DNA of 40,752 nucleotides, from assembly GCF_002850605.1 (NCBI RefSeq), contig NZ_NXGB01000011.1:1-40752 (forward strand), in the 5' to 3' direction. The translations under genes and the position numbers were made by a program. Within the stretch, counting starts at the first letter, position 1, and each line of letters opens with the position of its first letter. Below, piece after piece: positions 8,089-17,109 of the stretch. Source of the stretch: Pasteurella oralis (GTDB lineage: Bacteria > Pseudomonadota > Gammaproteobacteria > Enterobacterales > Pasteurellaceae). Under the pieces are notes generated by a model, which was not told the DNA's origin, ran no database searches, and saw only the letters and a list, made by a program, of their open reading frames with translations.

Positions 8089-8913
8089 TTATGCATTAAA
8101 TTGGAAGATTTTATGCCAATCAAATGCCGAATTTGCCACCATCACAAAATTGGGATTGGTAAAATGTGCTTTTTGATTATAAGTTAACGGTTGGAAGTCA
8201 AAATCAAATACTTGCCCACCGATCTCCGCCAATAAAACTTCTGCTGGTGCGGTATCCCATTCGCCCGTCGAACCAAAGCGCACATAGCAATCACAAGTAC
8301 CATCAGCAACTAAACCACTTTTTAAGCCGCATGAACCATAAATCAAAAATTCATATTGATAATTTGGGTTTAACAATGGCTGTACTTTTCGTTGCGTACT
8401 TTCAGCTCCTACTCCAATTTTAATAGCACGCTTATGAGGAGAACATTGACTTGCAAGTTTAATGATATCATCGCCGACTTTTTTGTAAGCACCAACCCCC
8501 TGCATTGCATAATAAATGGTCTTTAAAATTGGCACATAAATAATCCCTAACACGGGTTGCTGTTTCTGGACTAAGGTAATCAAAATAGCGAAATGATCTG
8601 TGCGATTAATAAATTGCTGCGTACCATCTAAAGGGTCAATTAACCAATATTCATCCCACTGGCGACGTTCTGCAAAAGGTATTTTGCACTGTTCTTCAGA
8701 TAAAATCGGCACATGTGGCGTCAATGCGGTTAACTTTTCGATCAAAAATTGGCTTAAACATAAATCCACTTCAGTGACGGGCGTATTATCTAATTTATGT
8801 TCAACATTGACCGCACTTTCTTTGAATTTTTGATAAAAGTCGACTAAATACTTTCCCGCTTGATAACTAATATTGAGCGTCTCATCTAATAACGTTGGGG
8901 AAAGTGTTAACAT
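8089..8913 (-). CDS. cysQ: 3'(2'),5'-bisphosphate nucleotidase CysQ
   Basis: CysQ removes the 3'-phosphate of PAP and PAPS, recycling the by-product of sulfate assimilation and coenzyme A-dependent transfer. It belongs to the Mg-dependent, lithium-sensitive inositol monophosphatase superfamily. The metal-binding motifs are 'PILSEEQ', 'DPLDGTQQFINR' (near residue 93) and 'GEWDTAPAEVLL' (near 216). The 274 residues are slightly longer than in E. coli (246). It is first of the cysQ-zwf-pgl-gnd series. The same neighbours occur in H. influenzae as I recall. An uptake signal lies in the gene. Confidence 0.92.
   Translation of the reverse strand: MLTLSPTLLDETLNISYQAGKYLVDFYQKFKESAVNVEHKLDNTPVTEVDLCLSQFLIEKLTALTPHVPILSEEQCKIPFAERRQWDEYWLIDPLDGTQQFINRTDHFAILITLVQKQQPVLGIIYVPILKTIYYAMQGVGAYKKVGDDIIKLASQCSPHKRAIKIGVGAESTQRKVQPLLNPNYQYEFLIYGSCGLKSGLVADGTCDCYVRFGSTGEWDTAPAEVLLAEIGGQVFDFDFQPLTYNQKAHFTNPNFVMVANSAFDWHKIFQFNA
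8810..8818 (-). repeat. DNA uptake signal core
   Basis: Within cysQ, encoding Glu-Ser-Ala-Val. Confidence 0.85.
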
Positions 8914-9034
8914 AAGAATATCCTTTTAAACTATTGATTATTAGTTGAAAGCAACAACGTTTTTGACTAAAGGTTTGTGATTAAAGCATCGCTGATGGAA
9001 GAATGCGAACATTGAGCAATGTAAACGGTTGCTT

Positions 9035-9074
9035 AAAAATAGAAAAACAGGCTACCAAATATCTTGGCAGCCTG
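9035..9074 (-). terminator. Terminator after the first barrel gene
   Basis: CAGGCTACCAA (9048-9058) pairs with TTGGCAGCCTG (9064-9074) with one A-C mismatch. On the minus strand a T-rich tail follows. It serves the gene ending at 9144. Confidence 0.75.
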
Positions 9075-9143
9075 CAACTTAATCAATACTAAAATAAATG
9101 TCTTTATCACAGACAAGTTTAATTCGTATTCATTCCTCAATGA

Positions 9144-9872
9144 CTAAAATTTATAGCCTATAGAGAAACGCACTGCATCATTATTATATGACACTGTTTC
9201 AACAACATTTGGAGAAACATTTTGTACTTGTGTTGTAGAGTAATATTTTAATTTTGATTTCGTATGATGATACGACAACTCTACTAAAATATTGTTATAT
9301 TCAGCGCCAATACCTGCACCATAATACGCACCATTTGCTGATGATGTACGAGTAACACTATTAAATGGTATAAAAGGTCCTATAAATGAGCCACTCTGTA
9401 TTTGGGCATTATGTTCATGCGATGAACGAATTTTATTAAAAGAATAACCCAAATCACTTTTTACATAAAAAGTGAAAGCGGGGTGAATATTAAAATTATA
9501 TTTCCCCGTAAAATAAATAGGAATGGAAGAATAGCGTGGCATTTTATACTTATCAATAGCATTATATCCATTATTACCGTTAGACAATTTTTTAAAACCC
9601 TTCGATTCGTTATAAAATCCCTTACGATAAATATAACCAGCGCCACCACCCACTTCGAATTCTGGGGTAAGATTATAAGTCAGTTCTAAAAAAGCACTAG
9701 GTGAAAATGTATTTTTCTTTGTAGGTGTATTCAGCGCCCACGGACTGGGAGAAGCGGATTCAAAACGAGAAGTTAAGTCAATACCGACTTTACCATACAC
9801 ATTAACATTAGTACTAAATGCCATTACATTACTTGTTGCTAAAACTAAGACTCCTAAATATATTTTTTTCAT
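9144..9872 (-). CDS. Small outer-membrane beta-barrel protein (paralog 1)
   Basis: The product has 242 residues with a signal peptide of about 18 ('MKKIYLGVLVLATSNVMA'), then alternating strands and a C-terminal aromatic residue in 'AVRFSIGYKF', as expected for BAM substrates. Repeated 'GAGYIYRKG', 'GIGAEYNNILVELSYHH' and similar segments suggest a barrel of roughly 8-10 strands with long variable loops. It is clearly a paralog of the protein at 12804-13502. GGAG precedes the ATG in both. It resembles opacity/Ail-like surface proteins in design, but I cannot assign a function; adhesion or serum resistance would be a guess. Confidence 0.75.
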   Translation of the reverse strand: MKKIYLGVLVLATSNVMAFSTNVNVYGKVGIDLTSRFESASPSPWALNTPTKKNTFSPSAFLELTYNLTPEFEVGGGAGYIYRKGFYNESKGFKKLSNGNNGYNAIDKYKMPRYSSIPIYFTGKYNFNIHPAFTFYVKSDLGYSFNKIRSSHEHNAQIQSGSFIGPFIPFNSVTRTSSANGAYYGAGIGAEYNNILVELSYHHTKSKLKYYSTTQVQNVSPNVVETVSYNNDAVRFSIGYKF

Positions 9873-9948
9873 AAAAGCTCCATTTTATATAAAAAAAGGA
9901 ACTATAATCTAACGTTAAACGAACATAAAATCAACAATACAATTTAAA

Positions 9949-10815
9949 TTATGTTTTTATTTTTAACTGATTAATTGCCTCTTTATTAAAGAAATAATGC
10001 GTTCCACAGCATTCACATTGCATATCAATCGTGCCATTATGTTCAGCCAATACATCATCAATTTCATCATCTGAAATTAACAGTAGAGCTGCTCCTGAAC
10101 GTTCTTGCGAACAACCACAAAAAAAGGTGATAGATTGTGCAGGAAAAAGCTGAACAGTTTCTTCATGATACAAGCGATATAACAATTGTTCTGCACTTAA
10201 ACCAAATATTTCCTCATCTTTTACTGTTGCCGTAAGGGTCGCTAAGTGATCAAAATCTTCTGCTGTACCTGAACCATCTGGCATAATCTGCAATAACATA
10301 CCTGCCGCAACAGGCTTACCTTGGTATTCACTCACTCGAATAATAAGCTGTGTTTGCAATTGTTCAGAACGGACAAAATAATCTTCTAAACATTCAGTAA
10401 TCGTTGGCTTATCAAGGGCAATCACACCTTGATAACGTTCTCCATCAGTTGGGGCAATTGTAATCACTAATACGCCTTTACCTACTAACTGTACCAAACT
10501 CATCTCGCCCCGCACTTCAGATTGTAAACGAGCTAAAGCGCGAATCTGCTGTTGATCATTCCCATTGACTAACGCCAACTTTAATGGACCATCACCTTGC
10601 ACTTGTACAGTAATATCGCCTTCAAATTTCAACGTTGCGGTTAATAAACTAGTTGCAACCATCATTTCACCCAATAAATTTTGGATAACTTGTGGATATT
10701 GATGCGTATTCAATGTATCAGTGAAGGTTTGATTTAAACGAACCCATTCACCGCGCACTGCACGATGTTGGAATAAATAGCGATAAAGTTTGTCATTGTC
10801 AGTTTGATATGTCAT
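9949..10815 (-). CDS. hslO: Redox-regulated chaperone Hsp33
   Basis: Hsp33 is a cytoplasmic holdase that switches on when its zinc-binding cysteines are oxidised, protecting proteins during bleach or peroxide plus heat stress. The 288 residues have an N-terminal substrate-binding domain and a C-terminal zinc centre. The cysteines are Cys233/Cys235 ('FFCGCSQE') and Cys267/Cys270 ('MQCECCGTHYFF'). An additional Cys269 sits inside the CxxC, which E. coli lacks. It follows hslR and yrfG on the same strand, as in E. coli. Confidence 0.96.
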   Translation of the reverse strand: MTYQTDNDKLYRYLFQHRAVRGEWVRLNQTFTDTLNTHQYPQVIQNLLGEMMVATSLLTATLKFEGDITVQVQGDGPLKLALVNGNDQQQIRALARLQSEVRGEMSLVQLVGKGVLVITIAPTDGERYQGVIALDKPTITECLEDYFVRSEQLQTQLIIRVSEYQGKPVAAGMLLQIMPDGSGTAEDFDHLATLTATVKDEEIFGLSAEQLLYRLYHEETVQLFPAQSITFFCGCSQERSGAALLLISDDEIDDVLAEHNGTIDMQCECCGTHYFFNKEAINQLKIKT

Positions 10816-10903
10816 TAAGTTTCCTTTTTAACCCGTTTGCTAGTAAACGAGCTATTAATGTATATAATTTGCTAAAACATCTATATAGTATTGATTGATA
10901 CAA

Positions 10904-11317
10904 TTACAAGTGATCTTGCTGTTTAAACTTCAACAAGTCACGGCGTTCTTTCTTATTTGGACGGCGATCAGGATGAGGCATAGTCAATGCATGAATTTTA
11001 CGTGCAATTGCCATTTTGGCTCTCTGCTCTATACTTTTTTCTGTTTCTTGGTATAGAAGCTGTGCTTCTAGTGCACCACGTCGTTGAGTCGAAAGCGCCA
11101 CTACTTCGACTTCTTTTTCTTCATTGCCTTGCCGTAGCTTAATCACACCACCAATCTCAACCGTTTTATTTGGTTTAGTACGCTGACCATTATAGTGTAC
11201 TTTACCACCATCAATCATTTCTTTTGCAATCGTGCGAGTTTTGTAAAAACGTGCAGCCCAGAGCCATTTATCCAAACGTACATCTTCTTGCTCTTGCTGT
11301 TTCTTCTCTTTTGCCAT
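10904..11317 (-). CDS. hslR: Heat-shock protein 15, ribosome-associated
   Basis: Hsp15 binds stalled 50S subunits that carry nascent chain and tRNA, helping recycle them after heat shock. The 137 residues begin with a charged tail, then an S4 RNA-binding domain from about residue 14 ('VRLDKWLWAARFYKTRTIA') to 75. A basic C-terminus follows ('HPDRRPNKKERRDLLKF'). It starts nine bases after yrfG and precedes hslO. Confidence 0.94.
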   Translation of the reverse strand: MAKEKKQQEQEDVRLDKWLWAARFYKTRTIAKEMIDGGKVHYNGQRTKPNKTVEIGGVIKLRQGNEEKEVEVVALSTQRRGALEAQLLYQETEKSIEQRAKMAIARKIHALTMPHPDRRPNKKERRDLLKFKQQDHL

Positions 11318-11326
11318 ATTGCCCTG

Positions 11327-11986
11327 TTACTCCACTAAAGTGCGGTAGTTTTTTACCGAAAAATGTCGCTCAAACTGTTTATGTGGCAAGGTACTATCTG
11401 GATTTTCTACTCCAACCGTATAAGCAATCCCAAACTGTTTGGCACTGTCTAATACCTGTTCAGTATCATCAATAAATAGCGTACGAGTTGGGTCAAAATA
11501 ATGCTGCTGTTGTAATTTCTGCCACAAGGCTTGTTCAATTTTAGGCGCACCAAATTGATGACTAGACAGTAATAGATCAAAGTGCGGTGCAAAATCACAA
11601 AATTTTAACTTCATTTCTAAACTAAATAGGTTACTGTCCGTTAATAACATCACTTGTTTCCCCATCTGCCGCACCGCTTGCAAAAAGGGCGCTACATCAG
11701 AGCGCACTTTTAATGTCGGTCCATGAGATTGATATAACTCACGTAATGGCAAACTTAATTGATCAGCCCAAAAATCTAAACAATACCAATCTTTGCTATG
11801 CTCAATCGCGTCATAACGCTGTTTCAACGATTGGCGACTTTGTTCAACACAAATCCCCCATTTTTCGGCATAAGCCTGCGGCACAAGCTGTTTCCAAAAG
11901 TAATGATCAAAATAAAGATCAATCAAAGTCCCATCTAAATCTAAAATCACGGTTTCAATTTGTTGCCAATTCATCGCTAACATCAT
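11327..11986 (-). CDS. yrfG: HAD-family nucleotidase YrfG-like
   Basis: E. coli YrfG dephosphorylates GMP and IMP; the same role is inferred here. HAD motif I is 'VILDLDGTLIDLYFD', followed by the family's 'YFWKQLVPQ'. Motif II is 'MLLTDSN' and motif IV 'TLFIDDTEQVLDSAKQFG'. I chose ATG at 11986 rather than an upstream GTG at 12007, because AAGG lies about seven bases before it and the E. coli protein begins at about the same place. It is the first gene of yrfG-hslR-hslO and is divergent from nudE. Two uptake signals lie inside it. Confidence 0.9.
   Translation of the reverse strand: MMLAMNWQQIETVILDLDGTLIDLYFDHYFWKQLVPQAYAEKWGICVEQSRQSLKQRYDAIEHSKDWYCLDFWADQLSLPLRELYQSHGPTLKVRSDVAPFLQAVRQMGKQVMLLTDSNLFSLEMKLKFCDFAPHFDLLLSSHQFGAPKIEQALWQKLQQQHYFDPTRTLFIDDTEQVLDSAKQFGIAYTVGVENPDSTLPHKQFERHFSVKNYRTLVE
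11338..11346 (+). repeat. DNA uptake signal core
   Basis: Overlaps the last codons of yrfG. Confidence 0.85.
11580..11588 (+). repeat. DNA uptake signal core
   Basis: Within yrfG, read as Ala-Pro-His-Phe codons. Confidence 0.85.
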
Positions 11987-12071
11987 GCTGCCTTTTCTTT
12001 TTGTCACAAGCGGTTTATGGTATCGTTATTCCCTAATTTTGTAAAATTGAGCCGTTTGGCACGAGGTAAAC

Positions 12072-12629
12072 ATGCACCAAAAACCCCAAATTCTGGCAAT
12101 TTCTGTGGCTGCCAAATCACGTCTTTTTGAGATTCAAGCCGTAGATCTTAAATTTGCCAATGGTGTTCAGCGCACTTATGAACGTTTTAAACCAAGTAGC
12201 CGATGTGCTGTGATGGTCTTACCCATAGAGCAAGATACGCTATTAATGGTGCGTGAATATGCAGTAGGTACCGAGCGCTACGAACTCGGTTTTCCGAAAG
12301 GCTTAATGGATCCCAATGAAACCCCTGAACAAAGCGCTAACCGTGAATTAAAAGAAGAAATTGGTTTAGGGGCAAAACAGCTTATCCATTTACGCACGGT
12401 GAATACCTCACCAAGCCATATGAACAACCCAATGCATATCTTTGTCGCTTATGATTTTTACCCTTGTAAATTGGAAGGTGACGAACCCGAACCGCTAGAA
12501 TTAGTCCGTGTCCCACTCAACCAACTTGAACAATTATTACAAAATCCTGATTTTTGTGAAGCACATAACCTGGTTGCATTATATTGCTTACGAGACTTTC
12601 TCAAAAAATATAATGTTGCAAAAATTTAA
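12072..12629 (+). CDS. nudE: ADP compounds hydrolase NudE
   Basis: NudE is a Nudix enzyme that cleaves ADP-ribose, NADH and diadenosine polyphosphates to release AMP. The 185 residues match E. coli NudE (186). The Nudix box runs from Gly77 to about residue 99: G-x5-E (Glu83), then x7-R-E (Arg91, Glu92) and E-E (95-96), followed by Ile-Gly-Leu. The gene is divergent from yrfG across 85 bases, an arrangement shared with E. coli. Confidence 0.93.
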   Translation: MHQKPQILAISVAAKSRLFEIQAVDLKFANGVQRTYERFKPSSRCAVMVLPIEQDTLLMVREYAVGTERYELGFPKGLMDPNETPEQSANRELKEEIGLGAKQLIHLRTVNTSPSHMNNPMHIFVAYDFYPCKLEGDEPEPLELVRVPLNQLEQLLQNPDFCEAHNLVALYCLRDFLKKYNVAKI

Positions 12630-12803
12630 TATATTGATCTTATTAAAAACAATGAAAACCTCTTATTTTTCAAAATCAAAGTAATTGCAAATCAGATCTT
12701 ATTTCAAATCAAAATAGCATTAAAAAACACGCTTTAATAGATTGTTTTTCTAACAATCATAAGTATAATTTTCAGCCGGTTATATACAAAAATGGAGTTT
12801 AAA

Positions 12804-13502
12804 ATGAAAAAAATCATGTTAGGAATGCTTGTATTCGCAACAAGTAATGCAATGGCACTAGGTCATAATTTTAATTTGTATGGAAAAATGGGCGTAGATC
12901 TCGTTTCTCGTTTTGACCGCATTGCCATTACAAGGAATGAAACTCAAGCACCCAAAAAAACAGCACACTTCTCACCGAGCTTCTTTGCAGAAATCACCTA
13001 TAATGCGACACCTAAAACAGAACTCGGATTCGGTTTAGGGTATGTTTATCGTAAACATTACGACTATAAAGTTGCACAAAAAACTAATAGTGGCAACAAT
13101 GCGTTAATTGATGTTATTGAGGAATATCCTGTAAATCGTTATTTCTCAATTCCACTTTACTTTCTTGTGAAGCACAACTTTCAGATTCAACAAAATTTAC
13201 ACTCCTATATCAAGGTTGATTTTGGTCATGCATTTAACAAAATCAAGTCCAATATGACATTAATTGAGCATAACGATTATATAGGTAATGGAAAATACCA
13301 TACAACTCAACATAACATTTCTCTGAATGTAGAAAATGGTAACTATTATGGCGTAGGATTCGGCATTGAATATAAAAATATGCTTGCCGAACTTGCCTAT
13401 ACGCATACTGATTCACACTTGACTTATTCATCTAAATTAATTCGAGGGGAAGCAAAATATAACAACGATAGTCTTCGTTTCTCAGTAGGTTATCGATTCT
13501 AA
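12804..13502 (+). CDS. Small outer-membrane beta-barrel protein (paralog 2)
   Basis: From ATG 12804 the product has 232 residues. GGAG seven bases upstream supports this start over ATG 12792, as does the alignment with the paralog at 9144-9872. The signal peptide is 'MKKIMLGMLVFATSNAMA'. Shared blocks with the paralog are 'NLYGKMGVDLVSRF', 'FSPSFFAEITYN', 'GLGYVYRK', 'GFGIEYKNMLAELAYTHT' and the end 'LRFSVGYRF'. The segments between, which should be surface loops, differ strongly. Function is unknown; it is a barrel of the small Opa/Ail-like design. It has its own terminator. Confidence 0.75.
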   Translation: MKKIMLGMLVFATSNAMALGHNFNLYGKMGVDLVSRFDRIAITRNETQAPKKTAHFSPSFFAEITYNATPKTELGFGLGYVYRKHYDYKVAQKTNSGNNALIDVIEEYPVNRYFSIPLYFLVKHNFQIQQNLHSYIKVDFGHAFNKIKSNMTLIEHNDYIGNGKYHTTQHNISLNVENGNYYGVGFGIEYKNMLAELAYTHTDSHLTYSSKLIRGEAKYNNDSLRFSVGYRF

Positions 13503-13514
13503 CTTGCTTATCTG

Positions 13515-13544
13515 AAAACCGTTCTATCACAGGACGGTTTTTTC
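13515..13544 (+). terminator. Terminator after the second barrel gene
   Basis: AAAACCGTTCT (13515-13525) pairs with AGGACGGTTTT (13531-13541) with one G-T wobble, followed by TTC. Confidence 0.8.
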
Positions 13545-13563
13545 TTTGATATAAATCATAGAA
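13542..13563 (+). promoter_or_regulatory. Second, distal CRP-like site before pckA
   Basis: TTTGA-N6-TCATA matches 8 of 10 conserved positions. Its centre lies 49 bases upstream of the proximal site. Weak by itself. Confidence 0.35.
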
Positions 13564-13590
13564 TAATAAAAATTTTCAGTAATTTTTCAA

Positions 13591-13612
13591 AATTTTGATC
13601 AACCTAACAGTT
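13591..13612 (+). promoter_or_regulatory. CRP-like site of the pckA promoter
   Basis: TTTGA-N6-TAACA matches 8 of 10 conserved CRP positions. With the -10 at 13631-13636 and a start near 13643, its centre (13601.5) falls at -41.5, the classical class II position. Control of pckA by CRP is expected for a gluconeogenic gene. Confidence 0.55.
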
Positions 13613-13630
13613 TTTAGGTAGAAAGTTGAT

Positions 13631-13636
13631 TAGAAT
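13631..13636 (+). promoter_or_regulatory. -10 of pckA
   Basis: TAGAAT about 48 bases before the pckA start, without a good -35, as is usual for CRP-dependent promoters. Confidence 0.5.
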
Positions 13637-13683
13637 GTTTTCATTATTTTTTAACTTTAAAACTTAACTCTATGAGGTGATGT

Positions 13684-15300
13684 ATGACAGACTTAAACAA
13701 AGTAATCAGCGAACTTGGTGCACTTGGTATCCATGACGTAAAAGAAATTGTTTATAACCCAACTTATGAGCAACTTTTTGAGGAAGAAACCAAACCAGGT
13801 TTAGAAGGTTACGAAAAAGGTATCGTAACGCAATCAGGTGCAGTTGCGGTTGATACAGGTATCTTTACTGGTCGTTCGCCAAAAGATAAATATATCGTGC
13901 TTGATGATAAAACTAAAGATACAGTTTGGTGGACAAGCGATGCGGCGAAAAACGATAACAAACCAATGACACAAGACACTTGGACAAGCTTAAAAGGTTT
14001 AGTAACAGAACAACTTTCTGGCAAACGTCTATTTGTTATCGACGCTTTCTGTGGTGCAAACGCAGACACACGTTTATCAGTACGTATTGTGACAGAAGTT
14101 GCATGGCAAGCCCACTTCGTGAAAAACATGTTCATTCGCCCAACTGAAGCAGAATTAGTCGGCTTCAAACCAGATTTCGTAGTAATGAATGGTTCAAAAG
14201 TCACTAACCCGAACTGGAAAGAGCAAGGCTTAAATTCTGAAAACTTCGTTGCATTCAACTTAACTGAAGGTATTCAATTAATCGGTGGTACTTGGTACGG
14301 CGGTGAAATGAAAAAAGGTATGTTCTCAATGATGAACTACTTCTTACCATTAAAAGGCATCGCATCAATGCACTGTTCAGCCAACGTGGGTGAAAAAGGC
14401 GATGTCGCTGTCTTCTTCGGTTTATCAGGTACAGGTAAAACCACACTTTCAACGGATCCAAAACGTCAATTAATCGGTGACGATGAGCATGGTTGGGACG
14501 ATGATGGCGTATTCAACTATGAAGGTGGTTGCTATGCGAAAACAATTAAACTTTCGCCAGAAAACGAACCAGATATCTATAAAGCCATCAAACGTGATGC
14601 CTTATTAGAAAACGTAGTGGTACGTGCAGATGGTTCTGTTGATTATGATGATGGTTCAAAAACAGAAAATACTCGTGTTTCTTACCCAATCTATCATATC
14701 GATAACATCGTCACACCAGTATCAAAAGCAGGTCATGCGAAGAAAGTGATTTTCTTAACTGCTGACGCATTCGGTGTATTACCACCAGTGTCTAAATTGA
14801 CACCAGAACAAACCAAATACTACTTCTTATCTGGTTTCACAGCGAAATTAGCAGGTACTGAGCGTGGTATCACAGAACCGACACCAACTTTCTCAGCGTG
14901 TTTTGGTGCCGCATTCTTATCACTTCACCCAACACAATATGCTGAAGTGTTAGTAAAACGTATGGAAGCGGCAGGTGCTGAAGCCTACTTAGTGAACACA
15001 GGTTGGAACGGTACAGGTAAACGTATTTCAATCAAAGATACTCGCGGTATCATCGATGCTATCTTAGATGGTTCAATCGAAAAAGCAGAAATGGGTAAAT
15101 TACCAATCTTTGATTTAGCGATCCCAACTGCATTACCAGGTGTTGACCCTGCTATCTTAGATCCACGTGATACTTATGCAGATAAAGCACAATGGCAAGC
15201 AAAAGCAGAAGATCTCGCAGGTCGTTTCGTGAAAAACTTCGAAAAATACACCACTAACGATGAAGGTAAAGCATTAGTGGCAGCAGGTCCAAAAGCGTAA
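13684..15300 (+). CDS. pckA: Phosphoenolpyruvate carboxykinase (ATP)
   Basis: It interconverts oxaloacetate plus ATP with phosphoenolpyruvate, CO2 and ADP. In Pasteurellaceae it can run toward CO2 fixation for succinate production as well as gluconeogenesis. The 538 residues match E. coli (540). Substrate motif 'GRSPKDKY' is near residue 63. The kinase P-loop 'GLSGTGKT' is at 246-253, and the metal motif '[10 protein letters not shown]' at 265-274. GAGGTGA precedes the ATG. It is a single-gene unit with a CRP-like promoter and a strong terminator. Confidence 0.98.
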   Translation: MTDLNKVISELGALGIHDVKEIVYNPTYEQLFEEETKPGLEGYEKGIVTQSGAVAVDTGIFTGRSPKDKYIVLDDKTKDTVWWTSDAAKNDNKPMTQDTWTSLKGLVTEQLSGKRLFVIDAFCGANADTRLSVRIVTEVAWQAHFVKNMFIRPTEAELVGFKPDFVVMNGSKVTNPNWKEQGLNSENFVAFNLTEGIQLIGGTWYGGEMKKGMFSMMNYFLPLKGIASMHCSANVGEKGDVAVFFGLSGTGKTTLSTDPKRQLIGDDEHGWDDDGVFNYEGGCYAKTIKLSPENEPDIYKAIKRDALLENVVVRADGSVDYDDGSKTENTRVSYPIYHIDNIVTPVSKAGHAKKVIFLTADAFGVLPPVSKLTPEQTKYYFLSGFTAKLAGTERGITEPTPTFSACFGAAFLSLHPTQYAEVLVKRMEAAGAEAYLVNTGWNGTGKRISIKDTRGIIDAILDGSIEKAEMGKLPIFDLAIPTALPGVDPAILDPRDTYADKAQWQAKAEDLAGRFVKNFEKYTTNDEGKALVAAGPKA

Positions 15301-15326
15301 TCAAATGCCTTAATATTTAAATGACT

Positions 15327-15358
15327 AAACAGCTCGGTGTAAATCGAGCTGTTTTTTT
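15327..15358 (+). terminator. pckA terminator
   Basis: AAACAGCTCG (15327-15336) pairs perfectly with CGAGCTGTTT (15345-15354), followed by a T run. Confidence 0.9.
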
Positions 15359-15375
15359 GTATATTAAAACTTTCT

Positions 15376-15416
15376 AAAAAGTGACCGCACTTGAGTTAAA
15401 AGTGCGGTCACTTTTT
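15376..15416. terminator. Inverted uptake-signal pair forming a terminator
   Basis: A perfect 17-base-pair stem (15376-15392 with 15400-15416) is built from two opposite uptake signals, with cores at 15384-15392 and 15400-15408, and T runs on both sides. It can terminate both pckA and the convergent gabD. Such paired signals are a known Pasteurellaceae terminator form. Confidence 0.9.
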
Positions 15417-15472
15417 TCAATATTTTCTCACAAACAAGCCCTCACTTGTTCTTTCTAACTGTCACAGATCAA

Positions 15473-16919
15473 TCACACCTTCAAACAAAGGTACTTCATC
15501 TCCAAAAATTCTTCAATACCGTAGCGTGAACCTTCACGTCCTAAGCCCGACTCTTTTACCCCGCCAAAAGGGGCCATTTCGTTGCTAATTAAGCCTTCGT
15601 TAATGCCCACAATGCCATATTCTAAGGCTTCGGCAACACGCCAGATACGAGAAAGATCTTGGGTGTAAACGTAAGAAGCTAACCCAAACTCAGTGTCATT
15701 TGCCATGTTTATCACTTGTTCTTCTGTGTCAAATTTGAATATAGATGCCAACGGAGCGAAAGTTTCGTCTTTTGCCACCAACATAGATTGCGTGACATCA
15801 CGTAATACCGTTGGCTCAAAGAAGGTACCACCTAAAGCGTGTGTTTTACCACCGATCACTAAACTTGCATCTTTCGTGGTAGCATCAGCAATGTGTTGTT
15901 GAATTTTTTTGACCGCACTTTCACTGATCAAAGGTCCAATATTCACGCCTGCTTCATTTGCACTACCCACTTTAAAAGCCGCTACTTTAGTACTGAATTT
16001 TTCGATAAAGCATTCGTAAATACCAGTTTGCACATAAATACGATTAGTACATACACAGGTTTGTCCACTATTACGGAATTTTGAAGCCAAAATCCCTTCA
16101 ATCACGTTATCAAGAGCAGCAGCATCAAATACAAGAGATGGCGCATTACCACCCAATTCAAGTGAAAGTTTTTTCACGGTACTTGTCGATTGTGCCATTA
16201 AGATTTTGCCCACTCGAGTTGAACCTGTGAAAGTCACTTTACGTACAATAGGATTTTCAGTGAGCTCTTTACCCACCTCAATCGCATTAGTTGAGGTAAT
16301 TACATTAAACAATCCAGCTGGAATACCCGCTTGATGTGCTAATTCCGCTAAGGCTAAGGCAGACAGGGGTGTTTCCTGTGCAGGTTTTAACACAATGGCG
16401 CAACCTGCTGTAAAGGCGGGAGCTGCTTTGCAGGGTAATCATCGCATTCGGGAAGTTCCAAGGCGTAACCGCAGCCACTACGCCAATCGCTTGTTTAATC
16501 ACTAATAAGCGATGATTTTCTTTATCTTGTGGCAATACATCACCATAAATCCGTTTTGCCTCCTCCACAAACCATTCGATAAAACTGGCACCATATAAAA
16601 TCTCGCCACGACTTTCAGTGATCGGTTTACCTTGTTCTAAACTGAGCAATTGGGCTAATTCCCCGTGATTCTCAATGACTAAGTCGTACCAGCGTCGCAA
16701 TACACTTGCACGCTCTTTAGGTGTCACTTTTTGCCACTGTTTTTGTGCTTTTGCCGCACATTCAATCGCATACTTTGTCTCGCTTACCGTTAAGTCAGGC
16801 AACTCACAAATCACCTCATTTGTTGCAGGATTGGTGACGGGAAACGTTCTGTTATTTTTCACCTCCACATATTCGCCATTAATATAAGCTTTAGTTTTAA
16901 GTAGAGAAAATCGTTGCAT
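15473..16919 (-). pseudogene. gabD: NAD(P)-dependent succinate-semialdehyde dehydrogenase, frameshifted
   Basis: GabD oxidises succinate semialdehyde to succinate. Two overlapping frames together encode the full 482-residue enzyme. The first, from ATG 16919 (GGGAGG seven bases before it), runs to 'AVTPWNFPNAMIT'. The second resumes at the expected 'KAAPAFTAGCAIVLKPA' and continues to 15473, with the catalytic Glu ('LELGGNAP') and Cys ('NSGQTCVC') intact. One extra base at about 16432 accounts for the break; removing it restores the reading. It is not in a long homopolymer. This is either a recent inactivation or a sequencing error. The substrate could also be a related semialdehyde. Confidence 0.9.
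15912..15920 (-). repeat. DNA uptake signal core
   Basis: Within gabD, encoding Glu-Ser-Ala-Val. Confidence 0.85.
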
Positions 16920-17044
16920 AATGCCTCCCAACAAGCAGTTCATTGCCATAACCTGTTTATGGTCTTGGACAACATTATGCATTTTAACAAGTGGAATGAC
17001 CTCTTCTCATTGCGCTTTTCTTACTATTGCCTAACCCAATACGC

Positions 17045-17050
17045 TATAAT
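17045..17050 (+). promoter_or_regulatory. -10 of the flavin reductase gene
   Basis: A perfect TATAAT 60 bases before the start codon; no good -35 at the right distance. Confidence 0.45.
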
Positions 17051-17109
17051 TTTGCTAAGGATGTTTACAAAATCGACTCATTAAGCATCAAAAATTAAGG
17101 AAAATTACT

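Noticed and set aside
9144-13502. The two barrel genes as porins
   Set aside because: About 230-240 residues is too short for a 16-strand porin, and no porin-type constriction features are visible.
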